A DNA stretch of 64,000 nt from Liolophura sinensis (taxonomy: Eukaryota > Mollusca > Polyplacophora > Chitonida > Chitonidae), in assembly GCF_032854445.1 (NCBI RefSeq), contig NC_088301.1:59468512-59532511 (forward strand), given 5' to 3'. Each line of letters begins with the position of its first letter. The stretch's first letter is position 1. This document shows, piece after piece, positions 11,463-24,980 of this stretch. The notes below the pieces were generated by a model that ran no database searches, had not been told where the DNA came from, and saw only the letters and a program-made list of their open reading frames with translations. The translations under genes and the position numbers were made by a program.

Positions 11463-12596
11463 ATGGACGTGACCACAGAAAACTGGCGTAACCTGACAAC
11501 TTTAGACACACTAAATGTGTCAATGGAATCTCCAGACCAAGACCTTCCCCCACTCCAGGTCTTTAACAGCTGGTATGGAGAGTGCCATGGCTATGTAGCC
11601 GCGTGCGTTTGTGTTTTTGGCATCATATCGAATGTGGTTAATATAATAGTGCTCACACGAAAAAATATGGTGTCTCCAACGAACTGCTTGTTGTCAGCCC
11701 TGGCTATAGCCGACATTCTTACAATGGCTGTTTACCTACCATATGCAATTTATCTGTACATCATTAAACAGCCTGACCCTTACTGCCACCACAGCAAAGC
11801 ATGGGTCATTTACATTTTGTTTAACAATATCTTTGTGGTCACCGCTCACCAGATGGCCATGTGGTTGACCGTTTCGTTGGCTATTTTTCGTTACATTGTT
11901 GTGTGTTTCCACAGCAGAGGCCCTCACCTATGCAGCCTACGGCGTGCTAAGCTCACAATTATTATCGTCTCTGTTGCCAGTGTGCTCATTAGTGTACCCA
12001 ACTACCTGAACTATAAGGTGACAAATCTGAAGGATGACCCAACTTACAACAATACTGGTTACTGGTTTGCCTTAAGTCACATCAACGAGGAAACAGATGC
12101 GAAGTTATCAAAGGCCAGCTTTTGGCTCTATGCCGTCTGCTTCAGAATCGCTCCCTGTATATTACTTGTGGTCCTGAGCTCTCTGCTGATAATTGCAATG
12201 CATACTGCCAACCAGCGGCGTTTGCGCCTGCTCTCCCAATCACGACGTGCGGAAGACGAACACGGAGCGGAGCACAACCGGACAACTGCTATGTTGGTGG
12301 CTGTCGTACTGTTTTTTGTCCTTACAGAGCTTCCAATAGGAATTCTTGCCTTACTCAGTGCAATTATTGAAGAATTCTTTGACAATTATTATGTCCCATT
12401 GGGTGACGTCATGGACATTCTTGTGCTCGTCAATAGCGCTGTGAATTTTATTCTCTATTGTATAATGAGTCGTCAGTTTCGCCGGACCTTTAGAGAGTTA
12501 TTCCATGTTTCCTGTATTAACAAAATACTTGGGAAGAAATCTAGTTCAAATGGAACTCATTATTGTACTATAAAAACTGAAGTTACCCAGCTTTAA
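11463..12596 (+). CDS. Rhodopsin-family neuropeptide GPCR, DMSR / myosuppressin-receptor-like
   Basis: Complete 377-residue seven-transmembrane receptor, uninterrupted from ATG to TAA. The extracellular N-terminus has sequons at N10 and N18; another (N196) is in the second extracellular loop. TM segments lie roughly at 43-66, 75-100, 113-149, 161-185, 219-248, 274-300 and 311-335. Landmarks: N57 (1.50), D84 in LAIAD (2.50), FRY 142-144 in place of DRY, TELP 288-291 in place of CWxP in TM6, and NFILY 328-332 in place of NPxxY. The TELP and MSRQFRR features are what I associate with the protostome DMSR/myosuppressin and FMRFamide-like receptor group, so the ligand is probably an RFamide-type peptide acting through a G protein at the plasma membrane. 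C108 at the top of TM3 has no cysteine partner in the second extracellular loop. The C-terminus TQL fits a class I PDZ ligand. Exact ligand and orthology are not determinable here. Confidence 0.93.
   Translation: MDVTTENWRNLTTLDTLNVSMESPDQDLPPLQVFNSWYGECHGYVAACVCVFGIISNVVNIIVLTRKNMVSPTNCLLSALAIADILTMAVYLPYAIYLYIIKQPDPYCHHSKAWVIYILFNNIFVVTAHQMAMWLTVSLAIFRYIVVCFHSRGPHLCSLRRAKLTIIIVSVASVLISVPNYLNYKVTNLKDDPTYNNTGYWFALSHINEETDAKLSKASFWLYAVCFRIAPCILLVVLSSLLIIAMHTANQRRLRLLSQSRRAEDEHGAEHNRTTAMLVAVVLFFVLTELPIGILALLSAIIEEFFDNYYVPLGDVMDILVLVNSAVNFILYCIMSRQFRRTFRELFHVSCINKILGKKSSSNGTHYCTIKTEVTQL
12404..12411. promoter_or_regulatory. CRE octamer inside the receptor coding exon
   Basis: TGACGTCA spans the codons for G314-D315-V316-M317 at the start of TM7. 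It may be fixed by codon requirement alone, so it is weaker evidence of regulation than the intron and upstream copies. Confidence 0.2.
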
Positions 12597-13990
12597 GAGT
12601 GATGGAAGGTCTCAGTAAAGTTAGATGTAGTCTGCAGGACAGTGTACAGTGATGACCTGTTTTCTCAAGCTTTGTAAATATAGTTGTTACCTGCAAGTGG
12701 ACATAACAGAGGTTATATATATATACATACATAGGCTGGACTGTATATAGTGTTTGACTTATCCTTGTATACTCTGTGGAGAATTCATCATATACAACAA
12801 AACTATAGGTGAGGTTTGTTCACGTGTTACAGTGTTCAAGAATGTAAATAATGAAAGAGGGGGAAAAAAACGGTAACACATTTTTATTGGTTGTTTTCTT
12901 GCGGCATGGATGAAATGCACACAGGAAATGGGAATATTAAGGCAGAGACCTCACAAATGAAGTTACACCAGTTAACCTGCCTTACATGACTTCATTTTCT
13001 GTTAACAATACCAATGATCTGAGGAAAGGAAGACTGCCATGCCCTTGAATGTGATGTACAAATTGACTTTTAACACTGATACATATGGATATTAATCTGT
13101 GTCTTTGTTTCGTCTGCCTTCTGGCAGCATTGTACAGCCAACTTGCTGTTCTCTACTGCTTTTCTGCTGCTGCTGTGTGACTTTGTGAAATGTTACCTAA
13201 ACAAGTCTTAAAGAGAAAAAAACATGTCACCTTGTCAACATACTTCTTGTTCAGCAAATGTTCCTTAAGAGGATGTTAAAGGTGATCACCTCGTAGGTGT
13301 TGCACCTGTGGTGCACAGTTTGTCACACACATAAGAACTGCTTCGAACCTGCACAGGTGTTTATCTGTGCACGGTGGCAGATCATCAGGATAAATGACAA
13401 CTGTGAGGCTACAACTGTGCTGGGAACCTACATTTTGTGGAAAGACAGCCGTTTTCTCCTGCAGACTGCTCTGTTCATTTGACTATTGAGTAGATGATGG
13501 GCTTTATCACCATTTCTGAGGAGTTTTTGCATCAATCAATTACTACTAATGTGGCATGCAAGAAGACTAATCATAAATAATAAAGTGTGCCCTGAATTCG
13601 TTTTTCATTACATTATAAGTTCAAAAATGTTATTATACATGTCCTTGTATCAGATGGACTAAAATTGCATCATGCTCTTTTCCAAAACCAAAACTCAGTA
13701 GGTGAAACTTAGATATTGTATACTATTGTGTGGGAAACATACTGAGTTAGTATGCCAATGTCTACACAAAAAAAAAACATTTTGTTATCTTGTTGTGTGC
13801 CACCTGTAAACAAGCAAGTTGTGTACCACATCAGTGGTTTCCATGGACACCAGGGAGTATGTGTTTTTGTTCAATCATAGATTATCTGTTTTTCTGTTCC
13901 CTGTTGATCTAAGTTGTTTTACAAACATGTGTTTACAAGTTTGATACAAAAGTTGTAAACATAATAAAATATCAGGACTTTATTTCATGG
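12597..13990 (+). other. Putative 3' UTR of the receptor gene
   Basis: No other gene is seen after the TAA. Canonical AATAAA signals lie at 13579-13584 and 13963-13968. The second is followed by T-rich and GT-containing sequence, as expected at a cleavage site, so the message would end near 13985-13995. A (TA)n patch occurs at about 12714-12725. The end position is inferred. Confidence 0.45.
13963..13968 (+). terminator. Likely poly(A) signal of the receptor gene
   Basis: AATAAA is followed within 40 bp by a T-rich, TGT-containing stretch. An alternative AATAAA at 13579-13584 could give a shorter transcript. Confidence 0.45.
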
Positions 13991-16900
13991 TTTCTTGTCT
14001 GTTTTAAAAGGTGAAGAATGAAGGTAGTACAAGTGAAAAGAAGCCACTTAAATGACCAATTCTGCACTTCAATATGGCATTTAAAGGCATTATTCAAACA
14101 ATTTACAGTTAACGTAAATCATAAGCTAATTCCTACACTGGTAACGACACCACGTGTATAAACAGTTTCAGGCCTAGAATATATAACCATGTACATAGGA
14201 TATAAAAGAATGCCAAAATGCCATGTCTGCAGAGTGTTATTCAGACATGGATGAACCCAGCATTTCACGGAAACATGTAGTTCAGTTTCTCTTCTATGGG
14301 ATCACCCTTTGTTAAAACACTGCTCTACCCAACGGAGGACGATATTGCAGCCATGAACAGAAAATTGTTTTTCAGATATATGATCAGCCATTCTCACAGC
14401 AAAACATGCAAGGTTGGATTATTTAACATGCTATTTTATGGCTTTTGCTCCGAAATCTGTAAAATTTCATCAGCTTGTGTTACAAAATTAGCACACTTAA
14501 ACAACATGACAAGCAATACATTGAGGCATAAATGAAGAAAATGTGGCTTCTGCTTGTTGCATGTATCAAACCCATATAGTTATCAACCTGTACAAACCAG
14601 TATATTTTTTAAAATATACTATCATGTGAGTAAAACATGCACCTTATGTTGGCACATTGCCTATTTATGTGCATATGCTGGTTATATAGATGTCACCTGT
14701 AGAAGGCATCGTTTAACAAAGTTGTTGAAGGTTGTGTCGAGCCCAATTACTACAGTGATGCATGTCTTCACTGAAATCTTTTATACTGACTATCTCAACT
14801 TATGACTGCATTGTGAGACAAGTCTCAGATGGTTAGAGATGCTCATTGGTAAAATTTTAAGGCTAATTAACTCACAGCAGAAAAATAAGCAAAAAAAAAA
14901 AAAAAAAAAAACCCACAGCTTTAATAACTTTACTGTACTCAGTGAAGATACATGTATTAAACGCTTCAAGTGCCACCAACATACGTAACCTTTATTCATA
15001 CATAAAACAACTAGAACTACTTGTACATAAAAACATTCTTTTATTAACAGCTACAATAAGGAATTAAATACATGATCTGAAATAAACATGAATAAATCAA
15101 TGCTGCGCAAACATGAACATCCCAGATCAAATATCCTTCAAGAAAATGAACGTCACATTTGGTATAATTTATAACTTGGATCCTCACATTCACTGTATTT
15201 ATAAAATACAAGTAAACCCTGAATTCACCCCAATTTCTGCTTGTATTCAGCATAAGTACTAAAAAATCTGCAATTCACCCCTGAACTTAGGGCATCAATG
15301 GCAGGATTAACACATATTTGAACTTTTCAAAAACATTTAAATCAAAAGAAATGTTGACCCAAATCATGGCTAAATTGTTGAATGGAGGATGTGTCTAAGT
15401 TTGAGTAATCTAAATGAACACAGTAGTAGCTTATTGTGCAGCCACATGCGCCGTTTAAACTATACTCCTACAGAACGGCCACATGGAGTAACCAGGCATG
15501 GAAGTTATCGTAATGCATATCACTGTTAAGAATGCATGCCTTCTTTGTGTCGTTTATGCCTTAGGTACCAGCCCACACATATACGTACATATCGACACAA
15601 CACGATCCATCCTAGACACATCACTTCCTTGCCATCAAAACCTTGATTACTCCAAGAGAAAAAGTCCTATGACACTTTGACAAGCTGTCAGTCTGATGGT
15701 AATTTACTAAGGAAACATGATATATGATGACTTTTAAATTCTTGTGGCAGAATTTTCTACCATTCTATAAACAGGTAAGGAATAATTAAAGCTGAGCAAA
15801 AGAAATATTCAATGCAAAGAATTTAAAATGAAAATCTGTAATGCATAGCTGCTAGATCATTTCTTCACTAATTATAAGAAAACTGAGAGGAAAAATACGA
15901 GACAGAAAATGGCGATACTTCAAGAGGGTCATAATTATTTCCAAAGACAGCATGACATTATACCACATAAAAGGTGAGAGAGGCTTTAGTCACAGCCAGA
16001 GACTCTGTGCTGTGTACCGTGGCTATTGCGTTACAAGGGTATACTGCTGACTGCCACTTGTGGCAGAGCTTCTGAGCAGTGAAGGCGGTGAAAGGTGATC
16101 CATTATCAATGAAGACAACGCCAGGGAGAGCCATTTAACAGGGTAACATCATCCTGAGCTGATGTAAACCATATTAATGCAAAAGGCTTAGCTTGCCCAT
16201 TCTCTCTACTTTCGAATGCATCAATTAGTGACTGAGTGCCTCAACTTAGCCATACACTTTAAATATCTGTAACTTGGAGGAGAAATTTTTGTTCAAAAGA
16301 GCAGAATTTTCAAAGACTTTGTAGCCATTTACGCAGATTAAAAAAAAAAAAACAAGCGTTCCTTTTAAGTCTATAGTGACCATAGATCAGAAAAGACCAA
16401 ACCATGACAGTGTATGTTAAAGCATACAATGCAAGTTAGCCATTAAGGGAATTATATACAGAAAGTGCACAGCTGCACTTGAAGAATATCAAACTACTCG
16501 TTTTCTAAATGCTCTTCTTGTCCAATAGACAGCCTTCTAAAATCTCTGTGATCTACAGAATGCTAAGGCTGTCATGAAATGATTAACATGAATTATTTAT
16601 TGAAATTTTTGCTACATCACAAATATTACATGCAATTTCTCTCAAAATAACAGTAAACGTCAAATTCAGTTCAATTAGTCTGGCTGAATGAAATATTTAG
16701 TATAAGAGTAAAAAGTATAAATATGGAAAATTTAACACAACTTAACTCTGAAAATGGAGTCCTGAAAAAAAACAAGTAATTATTGCATAACAGAGAGGAA
16801 GTGTGAAGAAACAGAACCTTGGAAAGACCCGCATTGGCAAGTTTGGTAATGACACATGCTTTAGATAGGAATAGATATCAGGTTGCCGAACAGCACAATA

Positions 16901-18466
16901 TAAGATAGCCCCTGGACCAATCATCATACAAAAGACATTTATGCAACAACAAATCCATCTGAGCATGACAGGCGTGGAAAGACAACGCCTAAGTTTTAAT
17001 TCCAATTTCACTTGTGCATCTTGTAGTTGTGACATACCATGTGGTTTTTTCTGTAGGCAAAATCGTTTAGTGTACTTTTATTACCACTGGGACCTGAAGA
17101 AAGACTGCATGCCGCTATATGTCTTAAAGAAGAGTCACCAATGACTCCAACATATATGCGAATACATGTACACAACTGAATAGGAAATGTTATAAATATC
17201 TTCAGGTAATCAATACACTTACACTGTTTTGACCCTCTTGTGAGATATAAATTTCAATTGTCGTTTTTTAATGTGTTTAAATAGCAAGACCATGCTACAC
17301 AAATGCATCCATAACACAGCCATAGAGACTCGTGGGAATATATGTACATGGAAAGTTTTAAAACCATGCCTTTATGTACCAATGAAGACAATATGAGTGC
17401 CTAACATATGTTGGCATTTACATCAGGTTTGTCTATGTCAAGCAGTTTAGACCAGTGTGCACGAAATCCTAGGTTATGGTGATATATTAATGATGAACTG
17501 ATGATGAGTGTATGGACAAGATTAAGGCTGACTCCTTTAGATATTACCTCGTTTACAAGACACCTGTGACTCTAAACCCAGATCAATTCACCCTCAGCCA
17601 AAAATAGCAATAATCAGATAATTGCATCACCATACAGCAAGGCAGACTTCTTATACCTGACAGACTAGCTGCCAGAGTTTGGTTCCAGTGTATCAGGTTA
17701 TATTCCACATATTAGCTTAAAAAAATATCTGTTTCAGTTTGCCTCACCCAAAACAAGAAAAAAAAACATAACCATTTATAGCAGTGAAGATATAATATAC
17801 TGCTTACCAGGGAATAATCAACAGGGAGCTGGGACATTACCAGTGTTCTACAGCCAAAGGCAAGCTCTCACATTTGTAATACAATGCTTTATTTGAACAA
17901 AATAATGTATTTGTCTCCATCTAATTCCCCTTTTCCTGGAGATATGCTGAATTTGGGCTCTTCAGCTTTATGAAGAGATAATTATACGAGGCAAATAGAC
18001 TTATTGTGTCCGTGGCTATAGAGCCCCAGTTTGCTCAATGAAAGGAATGACTTGGGCCGTCACACTTATTAAACACCGCTGCCATAAGGAGACAAATGCA
18101 GCAGGATGTTCTCAGCGCTCAGGGTGAGAAACAGCTCACGCCCGTAAAGCTCTCTACGGATTCAACTCTGCACAGGCAAATGATGGTCGTCCAAACACTC
18201 ACAATCCACAAAAACACCAGTTGGATCTGGCAGAAGGAAGTAAATACTGTTCCATTAGCTATGAGAATGAGGAACGTCAACAGTGGATTTAGGAAGTCCC
18301 CATTCCTCTCTTCCCTATATCTCCAAATCTCACACTGAACATGGCTATGTACAATTATGCAGTGAATATTCTGTGTATATAATTTTTGTATTTTTTAAAA
18401 TTTATTTCAAACACAAACCAGGCTTCCCCACATTAAAATAAATCTTTAAAAGCATTTATTAGGTTG

Positions 18467-18495
18467 TTTTTTTTTTTTTTTGGGGGGGGGGGGGG
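18467..18495. repeat. T15-G14 homopolymer junction
   Basis: Fifteen T are followed directly by fourteen G. The G run could form a G-quadruplex on the plus strand. Exact length may be affected by sequencing or assembly error. Confidence 0.85.
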
Positions 18496-21400
18496 TTATA
18501 ATTTGTGTCCTATATTTATACTAAAGTATTTCATTAATGACTTCATTATTTAGGTAGACCAATAGAAATAGTGTACAGTAGCACAGTTCGCAACTTTTCT
18601 CCCCCCGAGATTTGTGGTCTGCCTTCTGACACTCAGAACCTGCCTCTACAAAGAAGTACATGTACAGGGTCCACTTGTACAACTACCATATTACAAGGGA
18701 ACCACTCAGTTTGCAGTCTGGCAATCAATTCTCCCAAAGACATTTATATCTTTGAGTAACAATTACGAAGTACATAATTCATTCATACTGATTATTTGAG
18801 GATGTTAGTGTATGATGAAGGACTAGCTCTACTTTGGTCTTGTCAGAATATTGATGAAGTCATCAAATACAGGCTGTGTCAATTCTAATGTCAAAATAAG
18901 CTGCCTCTCTATTTATTGTGCATCAATGCTGTTTAAAGCCAAGCACAAACACTGCAATTCAAAGTACTAACTCGTGGTATGGCAATACAACAACGTAGAA
19001 CATTGAATTATTCAGGCAAAATGGTAATACTGTTCACAGATTAATATTAAGCTGCCTAGATTGAGTATGATTTACCAACTTATAGTTTGTAGTCTATCAA
19101 GCTGCTTACAAGGGTCGGAATACCTGAAATGTGTAAATAATAATAGGTTATGTTGGATTAATCTCCAAGGTATGAAAGTGCCACATTTGCATCACTTCCT
19201 AAAACATATGGTCAGACTCCTTGATTGTTGTTTAATTCCATTCACAAAGATTTTCCATTCTTCACTTCCATGACTGCATGACTGCAGTGAGTTTTATGGG
19301 AAAAGTTAACCAATGTGCCTGGATTAACCCACAGACCTCTGAAAACTTAAAAATGAACTTTCAAACGGGTAAAGACACGTAGGTGTAAGATAAGTGATCT
19401 TCAACAGAAGACTGAGTACACAGTCCCACGAGTGCCATTTGAAGACCTAAACAAACATCTTTTCAGAAAATTCTTATAAAAAATGGTTTAGAGTATAAGC
19501 AAGTGGATATTCAATTATAAAAATAGCATTAATATTAAAATTCATGCCTACATTATTTGCAACATGGCACAGTAAAACGTAATACAGTTATCCAGTATAT
19601 ATTGCTCAAACCACATTCTGAATATGTGTTCTGAGGAATAAAAAATTTTAACTGACAAATTAAGAGATACAAGTCTGAAAATAAAATCTGACAGGTTTCT
19701 AAATTCTTAAAGAGAATTAAACTAGCGGGATCAAAAACATTGTAGACACAATGAACTGGAAATGTTTTATCATGGCATGTTCTCTGAGGAAAATCAATTT
19801 ATAGACAGCATGCAATTGGCAAATACAAGTCTTTAAGTAGGCTGTTATCATCAGAACCAGCTCTAAGATGATGAGATGGACCAGAATTTTATAGATTTGC
19901 CAGTGGCGTGGAGTATCCTCACATGGGAAATCAAAGAAAATAATCCCCTGACAAGCACAAATTTAGAACTTAATTCAATAGCAATTTCTACTACTGGTAT
20001 TCATGCGAAGAAAAACTTCATCAAAAACAACAAGAATAGGTTGAAAAGTAAAATTCCACATGAGAAGTTGCTTATTTCCTAAAATTACAAAGCAAATGCA
20101 TGTTCCATTTTTCAAACATCATTATCAATCTGATTCCAATACAAATTTATAAACAAAGTGAAATCATCAGGAAAGACATCAGTGTGGACTGCAAGCAAAT
20201 GGAGCATAACTGCTGAATTTGGTATCAGTGTCTGCACCTTGTCGTCTGCATTCCTCACAGAACCAAGACTGACAAAGAATAAAGACAGATGGAAAGGTGG
20301 AGGTAGAACAAAATACTGATGTGGCTCTATAACCTAAGAAAAATTGGCCTGGAGCAAAAAAGAAAAAAACCATCCATCTTCAACTTTGCTGCCTTTTGCC
20401 ATCTCGATATCGACATCATCCAACAGGCTTGTCAAAATATGAATGAAGTCTCCAGCAGAGTAATTTATCCCGATGAGCTGAGAAGAATCAGGATTATAAA
20501 AGTGGGCTTAGGCATGAGTTGGTTTCTGTGTATAGAGGCCACTGTCATTTCAATAGGATACTACCCAAAGGTTTCTCATTCGATGGACTTGTGGCCTAGT
20601 CTCCACCACTTAACCGGAAGTTTGTCACGTCTAAAAGCCTAGTTACGTGAGCCAGTGGCAGAAAACAAAAATAAAACATTCAAATCTGACAGAGATTGTC
20701 ACAAAAAAGTAGGAAAAAATTTATTTTAGTCATGATTTAGTCCGGGGCAATTGATAAAGCCTTTTAATGATACATTCACTCCAGGGCCTAAAGCATTGTG
20801 GAACTGACTGTCTGGTTTAATACAGCTAAAATGTCTCTGCTCAACCATTCTCGAGAAAAATAACAATGCTATCCTTTTTTATAAAAATTCTGCTATGCAA
20901 ACTTTTTTTTAAATTCACTTTTTAGAGGCTAAGAAATACAACTCCAATTTAATTTACCTACATAAAGCCTGGAGAAGGGGTAAAAGTGGAAAAGTAAAAT
21001 ACAAAAAGAAACTTTCTTAACATAATTTGTACAAGTTCTTCCCCTTTCTTTTCATCACATCTGACAAAACAGCTGAAATGAGCACGAGGGTACAAACATA
21101 CTTATTAATATACTAAATAACAAGATTGTAAATTTTAATAAAAATCTTAAATGTTATCAAATCACAGTGTGTAACACACTTTTTTTCTCAAATATCTCTT
21201 TGATTTTAATCAAAACTCCAAAACAACATACTATAATGTCTAAAAAATTAAAAGTGTATCTCACTGATTTGCAATGTGAATTGCTGAACCATGCCAAAAA
21301 GACAGTAGAAAATGCCCTCCTCTGCTCAAAGTTCCTTGACTGCAGTGTTACTGCTCCCGTCCGAGCGCAGATTGTCCAGAGGAGGGCCGCCAGACACCCC

Positions 21401-23699
21401 GTGCTTGCTGGTCTTCAATTACTGTCACTGATCAAGCTGAATAATATTACATAGGCTATCAGCAGCTTGCCACTTTCTCGCTTCGTTGTCAGCCTCATCT
21501 GATGAATCTTAGCAATTTCACCTACTGTTCCAATACTGTAATGTACACTGCCTCTCCTGCCAAACACCCGATCACATATTTTTCTGGAGTTTGGAACCAT
21601 CTACAACACCTTGGCAGGCAACCACCCATGCTAGATAAATGGGCCACAATCAGTAGCCCAGATAACCAATGACCTTAGTTTAGCTGGTAGTAAACTTGAG
21701 AGTGATTCATTTCAGTGTAAACACACTGAATCAATGATTAAAGAAGCTGCTTTAAAGGTTTCACCACACACACCCAAAGGATAAGGGGTTCTGACCCTTC
21801 ACTCTAAACTGCCCTTCTGCCAGTGAGAACTGAATACCAAAGATAACAGAGATACAAAGGTCTGGACCAAAAATATCACGTTGTCCAGATCAACACAAAG
21901 GCTGAGACTGGTCAAATCAAATTTTTTGATGAAAAACATTCAAGTATAATCTAGTTATAAAACCCTGCACAATAACAAATATTTAAGCTACAGAGAACAC
22001 TGACTGAAGTGATGTAAGTGAAAAATCCCATCCAAATGAAATAAAAAAAAATAAATAAAGTAGAAAATAATATTCTGAAAAAATAGACACATTTTCTTTT
22101 TCAGTAAATTTTCCACACATATTCCATTTCAAACTCTGAGCTATGTAGCACCATCCATGTCATCAGGGTTTCTCTACATGAAACCATGGCCCTGCCAATT
22201 GCCCGTCATTTCACTACAGTAACAAGATCCAGCCAGTCCTACATAATGCCACATAAATGAGATACACATCAAGCAAACTTTTAGACACAAAAGAAATAGG
22301 GTTATGGCCCGAAGAAACGCTGATGTATAGGCTGACGCTGATATCATTACGTAAAGAATGAAACATTCTTCCATCTTCGAGATGGGAAAAACTCAACCAC
22401 TTCTGGGACATCTCCAATGTTCAAGGACAAAACGATAAAGCAATTTGAAAACATCCATCATTCAAAACTATCCAATTTTCTGTCTGTGCCCAGCAGGATT
22501 GTAGAAACCCCAGCATGATTTTCAGTCATAATCAAGTTCACTCAGCCTTCTTGAAATTCAAATCTCTTTAAGAATGTCGATGGATTTTCCTTCCTTTTGT
22601 TTTAAATTTTCATAACGGTCAAAAATGGATTTTATTAAATGGAAAGCAAGCTCAAGTGTCGTCAGGATACTGTTAACCACAAAAACATCTTAAAAATTCA
22701 CAATGACAATTTATTGAAATATCTGTAATTGATCGCAACAGCTCAATGCTTTAAGTGAAGGCCCACCCAGCTGGTGGCAGGTAATACATTCGTAAAAACA
22801 AGAGGTTCAACTATATTGAATCAGACACCTAGCCTTCCTGTCTGTTATATCAAAGACCTGCAATGAATATAAACATCATTTAGCCATACCACTAGCCTGT
22901 ACAGGCATTTAAAACAAGAAAAAAATAAGATCATAAAAACCCTGCACCTGTTTACTATGATAATGGTCCAGTGTGTTTCATTACAACAAACAGCACAAAA
23001 GCAGGAAAGCACAATACACAGAACTTGAAGATGTAGTTATGTGTACACTTCAAACTGTTAATCAACATAAGATACAGAGTGTGAATATTCTGGTATTCAT
23101 TTCTTGAGAATAGTTTAAGTTAGCATTTTATGTCTGGGTACACTGACAAGTTTTTCAACCACCCAGTCATGCCAGTTAGACAGACGTGCATATAGTGTTG
23201 TGTCCCAGTACATCCTTCTCATGCAGGGTCCACTCCCACAATATCGGGCAATTATCAACAACAAGTAACATTTCTCTATTCTGGTATCAATCGTAAGACT
23301 TGTTATGTCATAAGACTGGAGCTAATTTCGCTTTTGTCGTGTTGAATTTGATTGCCACATTGGACATATTAACAGTTGCAATCAAAGCACAACTGGTATA
23401 TCTTGATTATTGACAACTAATATACTAGCATGGTACACCACTTGGACATTGACTTCATTCATTCACCTAGAACATTCCGTGCATCACTTTACTTCTCTTT
23501 GCATGAATCCGTCTTCATTTCAAACTTTATACACTTTCTTTATTCTTTGGTGGTTTGTCTTGTTGTTTTGGGAATTTGCCTTTCAATCATTGACCTAAGA
23601 AGTCCAGTTTAGTTGACAGCTGGTGTAATAATGTCTGTTTAGATGCCTAGATAGCCAGTGAAAGTTCAATCCTAGGATTGGTCAACTGTGTAGCTGCAC

Positions 23700-23731
23700 C
23701 CCAAGGTGAGGATATGCCCAAGGTGAGGATA
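23700..23731. repeat. 17-bp tandem duplication
   Basis: The 15-mer CCCAAGGTGAGGATA occurs at 23700-23714 and again at 23717-23731, period 17. Each copy happens to contain a donor-like AAG|GTGAGG. It is probably a replication-slippage duplication. Confidence 0.8.
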
Positions 23732-24980
23732 CAGCCCCTCGTTCAGTTTGACTTGACTTCATTGCCATTATCACAGAAATTGCCAAACCTTTGCTTAACA
23801 CAAGAATGTTTTCAATACAAATGTTATTGTTTACCCCCAAGGTAAGCATGTATATGTACCACTATTATGAAGGGTTTGAGAAACAGTAAAAAAAGGATTT
23901 CAACCTTTTCCAAAACAAAATTAAGTTATGACTAACCTCAAGTAGTTTTGTATTTTTTTCCATGGAAAATAAAATAAAAAGGGCCACAACTATGCAAATT
24001 AAAATAAAATGCTGCATTTCAAAATTGTTTTTTAAAGTTCACTAGATGCACCATGTAGTGGCATCACTCCATTTTATACAAACATTTTATACAAATCCTA
24101 CAATTCAGTTCTATTGTCAAAGGCAGCAAATTCAACTCCTGACAGACATACTAAATTTACAAGTTCTGAAGTCTTAGGAAACAGGAAACCATCAAACCAG
24201 CCTGCTACAAATTCTACACTTAACCTGGAATGTTATTTTATATCCTGTGAAAGGAGCCCAAGAAGGTCTTGAGTGCTTACAAAACAAACAATCCCAACAG
24301 GGCAGGATATATGACCTGTATACGCTCAAGCAGGAGAATTAAACAGATGGGAAAAAGGAAAATGAAAATCTGATTCTGTAAATGAGAACAATGAATTTCA
24401 CTGATAAAACCCTTTTGTGTATCTTCAGAATATAGCCGTGGATTAGCTATCTACCATACATCAGCTCACACATGTACAACTCCACTTTAGCTCTCTGTCT
24501 TGTATTTTAAGTGTACATGTCCATTTTGCTATAAACTCATAGTGAGACCCATATCTCCTAAAAGGTCACACCACTGCTTTGTAAAACTACCTAGTCTGAT
24601 CCCCAGGTGGCCACACTCAGGAAGCAGTTTTTTTGTCATTTTATGGCATTACCTGGACAATAAAGAATGGCTTATTTAGAGAAAAGGATTATTTTACTAG
24701 ATTCAAAGGGGAAAAAAGAACCTCTATGGAGACTTCCTACAGAATCTAGCTGTAGTTTATCACATTTTACACTCAGGACATGGAGATTAACCATCCCGAA
24801 TGCAAACAATACTTGCTTTGGGCTTTAATAGGAGCATTTAAAAGTACAACTTATCTCCACATTTCACATTCAGAAAACAAAATTTAACATGTATCCAAGA
24901 CTAAATAAGACAGCATGAACATATCTCCAAAAATAAGATTAGCCTATAAGAAACTAAACATTTTACCACACCATACTGGA

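Larger units (their letters stand above)
13991..24980. other. No recognised gene; intergenic or intronic DNA
   Basis: Open frames here are all about 100 codons or less, overlap each other, and show no domain I know. Isolated splice-like pairs occur, for example 23777-23841 on the plus strand (pyrimidine-rich acceptor, AAG|GTAAGC donor, 65 bp open), but there is no support that they are used. Simple features are listed separately. No tRNA or transposon ends were seen. Confidence 0.5.

Noticed and set aside
11736-12385. Minus-strand and shifted frames inside the receptor exon
   Set aside because: Shadows of the 377-codon receptor reading frame.
23777-23841. 65-bp plus-strand exon
   Set aside because: Splice-like edges are good and one frame is open (Cys-rich), but no neighbouring exon or homologue could be tied to it.
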